The notes under the pieces: model-generated
Database searches by the model: none
What the model was told of the DNA's origin: nothing
What the model saw: only the letters and a program-made list of their open reading frames with translations
Source of the DNA: Corynebacterium sp. NML130628
Lineage (GTDB): Bacteria > Actinomycetota > Actinomycetes > Mycobacteriales > Mycobacteriaceae
Direction: 5' to 3'
Assembly: GCF_001875665.1 (NCBI RefSeq)
Contig: NZ_MLAL01000018.1
Coordinates: 25,094 to 89,093, forward strand
DNA length: 64,000 bases
Position numbers and translations under genes: made by a program
Shown: positions 61,052 through 64,000 of the stretch, piece by piece
Numbering within the stretch: the first letter of the stretch is position 1
Layout: each line of letters starts with the position of its first letter

Positions 61052-62890
61052 ATGGCTTCAGAAACGTACACAACTCCGCTCGGATTCAGCCTGAACCCAA
61101 CCGATACCTGCCTGTCGGCGCTCGTGGATATCTGCACGAAAAAGCCTCACATCGTGCTGTTTTCCCGCCCGCGTAACTACGACTGGGTCAACGTGACGGC
61201 GGGGGAGTTCCTCGAGGAGGTCTACGAAACCGCCAAGGGACTCATTGCGAACGGCGTCGAACCAGGCGACCGGATCGCTGTCCTGTCCTCCACCCGTTAT
61301 GAGTGGTCCCTCGTCGACTTCGCCATCTGGGCCGCGGGAGCAGTCAGCGTCCCGATTTACCCGTCGAGCTCCATGCACCAGATCCAGTGGATACTCGAGG
61401 ACTCCGGCGCCGAGATCGCATTCACTGAGTCGCGCGACCACACCCAGCTGATGAGCGCCTTCCTCCTCCAGGAAGATGGCAAGCCACGCCTGGCGGACTC
61501 CAGCTCGAAGCTGCGCAAGATCTACGAATTCAACGCCTCCGGGGTTGAAACACTGAAGTTTGAGGGCAGAGACGTCGAGCAATCGCGTGTTGACGCCCGC
61601 TCCGCCTCCCTCACCCACGACGACCTCGGCTCCATCGTGTACACCTCCGGCACCACGGGACGCCCGAAAGGCGTGGCGCTCACCCACGGCAACTGGGCGC
61701 ACCAGACGTGGGCGCTGATCACAAACGACATCGGCGAGGTGGCACGCCCCGGCAAACGCGTGGTCACCTTCTTGCCGCTGGCGCACGTGCTACAGCGCGC
61801 AGTGAGCCTCGCGCTGACGATGGCCGGCGCCACCCAATCCCACTGGGCGGACACCCACACGCTGACCGTGGAGCTGCAGCGTGCCCAGCCGAACATGGTG
61901 CTCGGCGTGCCTCGCGTCTTCGAGAAGGTCCGCAACGCGGCCTACAACAAGGCTGCGGACGGCTCCGCCATCGGCAAGGCTGCGTTCCTGGAAGCGGAAA
62001 AGGTCGCCATCGAGTACTCCAAGGCGATGGACACGCCTGAGGGACCAAGCCGAGTACTGAAGGCGAAGCGCCGTGTCTTCGACCGCCTCGTGTACTCCAA
62101 GATCAAGGACGCCATCGGCGGTTCCGTCAAGTACGGCATCACCGGCGGCTCCGCCATGAGCGGTGACCTCCTACACTTCTTCCGCGGCATCGGCATCCCA
62201 ATCTACGAGGGCTACGGGCTCACCGAAACCTGCGCCGCAGCTTGCGTCAATAATAAGAACGGTAACAGGATCGGCACCGTGGGCCGCCCCGTCAACGGCT
62301 ACCGGGTCCGCACCAACGACGACGGCGAGATCGAATTCAAGGGCCCCGGCGTCTTCGACCGCTACTGGAACAACGAAGCCGCCACACAGGAAGCCTTCAC
62401 CGACGGCTGGTTCAACACCGGCGACCTCGGCGAAGTCGACGACGGAGGCTACGTGCGCATCACCGGCCGCAAGAAAGACCTCATCGTCACCGCCGGCGGC
62501 AAGAACGTCTCGCCGGGACCGATGGAGGACATCATCCGCCAGGACCCGCTGATCTCCAACGCGCTCGTAGTCGGCGACGGCAAACCATTCGTCGGCGTGC
62601 TCGTCACCCTCGACGAGGAAGAGCTGCGGCGCTGGAAGTCCACCCACAACATCCCGGAGAACCGCAAACTCAGCGACCTCGCCGGCGACCCCGTCCTGCG
62701 CGCCGAGGTCCAAGACGCGATCAACGTCGCCAACGGCACCGTCTCGCACGCGGAGGCGATCAAGAAGTTCCGCATCCTCGACCGCGACCTCAGCGAGCAG
62801 GAAAACGAGATGACGCCGACACTCAAGGTCAAGCGCAACGTGGTGTTCGAGCGCTTCCGTGAGGACATCGACAAGCTCTACGAGCGCTAG
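61052..62890 (+). CDS. fadD15: long-chain fatty-acid-CoA ligase (FadD15 type)
   Basis: Activates long-chain fatty acids to acyl-CoA; membrane-associated cytoplasmic enzyme, 612 residues. The phosphate-binding motif is VYTSGTTGRPKGVALTHGN near 196-214. Then come the linker-region YEGYGLTETCAAACVNN near 385 and the GWFNTGDLGEVDDGGYVRITGRKKDLIVTAGGKNVSPGPMED block, which is strongly characteristic of FadD15-like AMP-forming ligases. The C-terminal catalytic lysine is in MTPTLKVKRN. The frame is open upstream to 60944, but the ATG at 61052 follows a -10-like TAACGT and gives the usual N-terminus. Confidence 0.92.
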   Translation: MASETYTTPLGFSLNPTDTCLSALVDICTKKPHIVLFSRPRNYDWVNVTAGEFLEEVYETAKGLIANGVEPGDRIAVLSSTRYEWSLVDFAIWAAGAVSVPIYPSSSMHQIQWILEDSGAEIAFTESRDHTQLMSAFLLQEDGKPRLADSSSKLRKIYEFNASGVETLKFEGRDVEQSRVDARSASLTHDDLGSIVYTSGTTGRPKGVALTHGNWAHQTWALITNDIGEVARPGKRVVTFLPLAHVLQRAVSLALTMAGATQSHWADTHTLTVELQRAQPNMVLGVPRVFEKVRNAAYNKAADGSAIGKAAFLEAEKVAIEYSKAMDTPEGPSRVLKAKRRVFDRLVYSKIKDAIGGSVKYGITGGSAMSGDLLHFFRGIGIPIYEGYGLTETCAAACVNNKNGNRIGTVGRPVNGYRVRTNDDGEIEFKGPGVFDRYWNNEAATQEAFTDGWFNTGDLGEVDDGGYVRITGRKKDLIVTAGGKNVSPGPMEDIIRQDPLISNALVVGDGKPFVGVLVTLDEEELRRWKSTHNIPENRKLSDLAGDPVLRAEVQDAINVANGTVSHAEAIKKFRILDRDLSEQENEMTPTLKVKRNVVFERFREDIDKLYER

Positions 62891-62985
62891 AACCCGGCGC
62901 GCCTCGACCCGTTCGGGGCGCCCATGACTTAGTATTTCCATCGACTTTTGATCCGTACTTCCTGTGAACCAGAAAGGGGCTATTC

Positions 62986-63654
62986 GTGCATAAAACTGCC
63001 GCGATGCTCCGCCACCGCGAACTGACACAGGAGATCTACAACATCGGTGACGAGGTCGCTGAATACACCGAGCACCTCGCCGAGGCGATCGCAGACTACG
63101 ATGGTGAACTTACCGACGACTGCCTCGCCGAATTCGTCGAAATCGTCGACGACGCCCGCAACGACGCCCGCCGTATCGTCGGCGAGCTCATCGGGCTTCG
63201 CCAGGCGCTGACCACCGGGATGCGCGCCGGGGTGCTCTCCGCCTCCTATCGGCCGGAGGAGAAGGTTCCCGAGCCCGAGTTTCTCGACGCCGACGGCCTC
63301 GAAGACCTCTTCCCGCTCCAGGCGCCGTTCTCTGTGCAGACCATGCAGGACGCCCTTGTCGGCCGCACGGAGCTGACGGTGCAGCACCTCGGCGAGATCG
63401 TGCAGTACACGCTTGAGCAGACCGAGATGGTCGCCAGGGAGCTGGGTGCCGTGAGCCTGCCGCACCTGTACGCGCGGGTCGGCGAGCTTGTGGAGGCCGC
63501 AGTCGACGGCTGGATGGAGACCGTCTGCATCGACCACCCCGCGTTTGTGCGCACGATGCGTGGTGTCGCCCCGCCGCAGTTCCTTGAGGAGCGCGCCCGG
63601 GTGGATGCCATCGTGGCGAAGGTGGCGGCGAAGCGCCGCCGCCGCGGAGCCTAG
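62986..63654 (+). CDS. conserved-looking alpha-helical protein of unknown function
   Basis: I do not recognise this 222-residue protein. It is acidic over its first 130 residues and strongly helical (EIYNIGDEVAEYTEHLAEAIADY, then LAEFVEIVDDARNDARRIVGELIGLRQAL), with a basic tail KVAAKRRRRGA. No signal peptide, membrane segment or metal motif is seen. It starts with GTG, with GAAAGGGG 6 bases upstream. The preceding 95 bases contain a short hairpin (62899-62907 with 62913-62921) without a T-tract and a possible -10 TAGTAT. Likely a cytoplasmic, lineage-restricted protein. Confidence 0.7.
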   Translation: MHKTAAMLRHRELTQEIYNIGDEVAEYTEHLAEAIADYDGELTDDCLAEFVEIVDDARNDARRIVGELIGLRQALTTGMRAGVLSASYRPEEKVPEPEFLDADGLEDLFPLQAPFSVQTMQDALVGRTELTVQHLGEIVQYTLEQTEMVARELGAVSLPHLYARVGELVEAAVDGWMETVCIDHPAFVRTMRGVAPPQFLEERARVDAIVAKVAAKRRRRGA

Positions 63655-63663
63655 GGATGCTCG

Positions 63664-63738
63664 CACCAAATTCCCTGATTTCTGGATCGGGGTTTTGCGT
63701 TTTCCCAGGTCACGGATTGTCGGGGATGGAATTTGGTG
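63664..63738. repeat. 75-bp element with perfect 11-bp terminal inverted repeats
   Basis: CACCAAATTCC (63664-63674) and GGAATTTGGTG (63728-63738) are exact complements. Inside, GATTTCTGGAT and TTTTGCGTTTT recur, with small changes or inverted, at 8719-8730 and 8803-8813. There is no coding capacity. The rest of the 224-base gap to the next gene holds only a likely promoter region and ribosome site. Confidence 0.6.
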
Positions 63739-63878
63739 TCACCCCACCCGGCCGAGTGGCAAAAGACGCAGTCGTTTTTGGGCTAGCCATTCATACGTGC
63801 TGGTAGGAAAAGGGCTAGTTTTTGCTACCCTAGGTGGCAGGCTGGTTGTGAGCGCCGAACCGAAGGAGGTCCCCGCCC

Positions 63879-64000
63879 ATGTCCCCGCACGATATTCCCC
63901 CGCTGATACCAAACCCACCCGAGAGGGATTGGGCACACTACAACACCAACCCCGACCCCGATGCTGGCAGTACTGGTAAGCGCCGGCGTGCAAGCATGCC
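63879..64000 (+). CDS. 5' end of a gene cut by the window edge
   Basis: An ATG at 63879 has a perfect AAGGAGGT (63863-63870) 8 bases upstream. The frame is open for 40 codons to the window end. The visible N-terminus is proline- and aspartate-rich (MSPHDIPPLIPNPPERDW, then a stretch ending GKRRRASM) and does not look like a signal peptide. Too little is present to assign a family. The unusually strong ribosome site suggests a well-translated gene. Confidence 0.6.
   Translation, partial: MSPHDIPPLIPNPPERDWAHYNTNPDPDAGSTGKRRRASM

Noticed and set aside
62899..62921. Terminator after the FadD15-type gene
   Set aside because: A 9-base GC-rich hairpin is present but is followed by CCATGACTT, with no T-tract.

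Overview
The window reads as a contiguous piece of a high-GC actinobacterial chromosome, almost certainly Corynebacterium or a very close relative. Four things support this: an RNase E with an IF-2-type N-terminus, a secreted cutinase, a TreS/maltokinase pair, and a DtxR-type half box in front of an iron-type transporter. The order valS-folC-DUF4233-ndk-rne-rplU-rpmA-obg-proB-proA-nadD-rsfS-gpgP-degV-comEA-comEC-holA-rpsT-lepA is also the order known from mycobacteria. The window is ordinary, densely packed chromosome. I see no insertion sequence, prophage, CRISPR array, rRNA or tRNA.

Layout. 1-8.6 kb: a TetR regulator divergent from malate dehydrogenase, then valS-folC-DUF4233, a convergent acyl-CoA ligase, and ndk. 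8.6-17.6 kb: a repeat-bearing gap, rne, rplU-rpmA, obg, proB, a 2-hydroxyacid dehydrogenase and proA. 17.6-19.1 kb: a secreted cutinase and a small secreted/membrane protein. 19.1-26.1 kb: nadD-rsfS-gpgP-degV-comEA-comEC-holA, an ankyrin protein and a LysE exporter. 26.1-30.1 kb: a secreted esterase, rpsT, an orphan PemK-like protein and lepA. 30.1-33.2 kb: an AT-richer block with a candidate 31-residue ORF and an 876-residue repeat-rich surface protein. 33.2-37.8 kb: mutarotase, CAAX-type protease and BCCT transporter on the minus strand, with a divergent proline iminopeptidase-like hydrolase. 37.8-50.4 kb: a long minus-strand run (read 5'->3': ABC exporter, treS, maltokinase, brnQ, LLM oxidoreductase, peptide ABC transporter, ribokinase). 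50.4-56.6 kb: lipoprotein-idi, a carboxylesterase, and a FecCD-type uptake operon ending in a methyltransferase. 56.6-64 kb: an M3 peptidase with two tiny membrane proteins behind it, malQ, a FadD15-type ligase, an unknown protein and the start of a further gene.

How the genes work together. Central functions dominate: TCA cycle, aminoacylation, folate, proline and NAD synthesis, RNA decay and ribosome biogenesis. TreS, maltokinase and MalQ belong to alpha-glucan/trehalose turnover, and GpgP to glucosylglycerate/methylglucose-polysaccharide metabolism. Surface and uptake functions (cutinase, repeat protein, BCCT, peptide and siderophore-type ABC transporters) are interspersed.

A recurrent feature is a TANNNT hexamer 6-9 bases upstream of the start codon. 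It occurs at about twenty genes and is what leaderless transcripts would produce; I used it to choose several start codons. All functional calls are from sequence motifs read by eye, and no database search was run.
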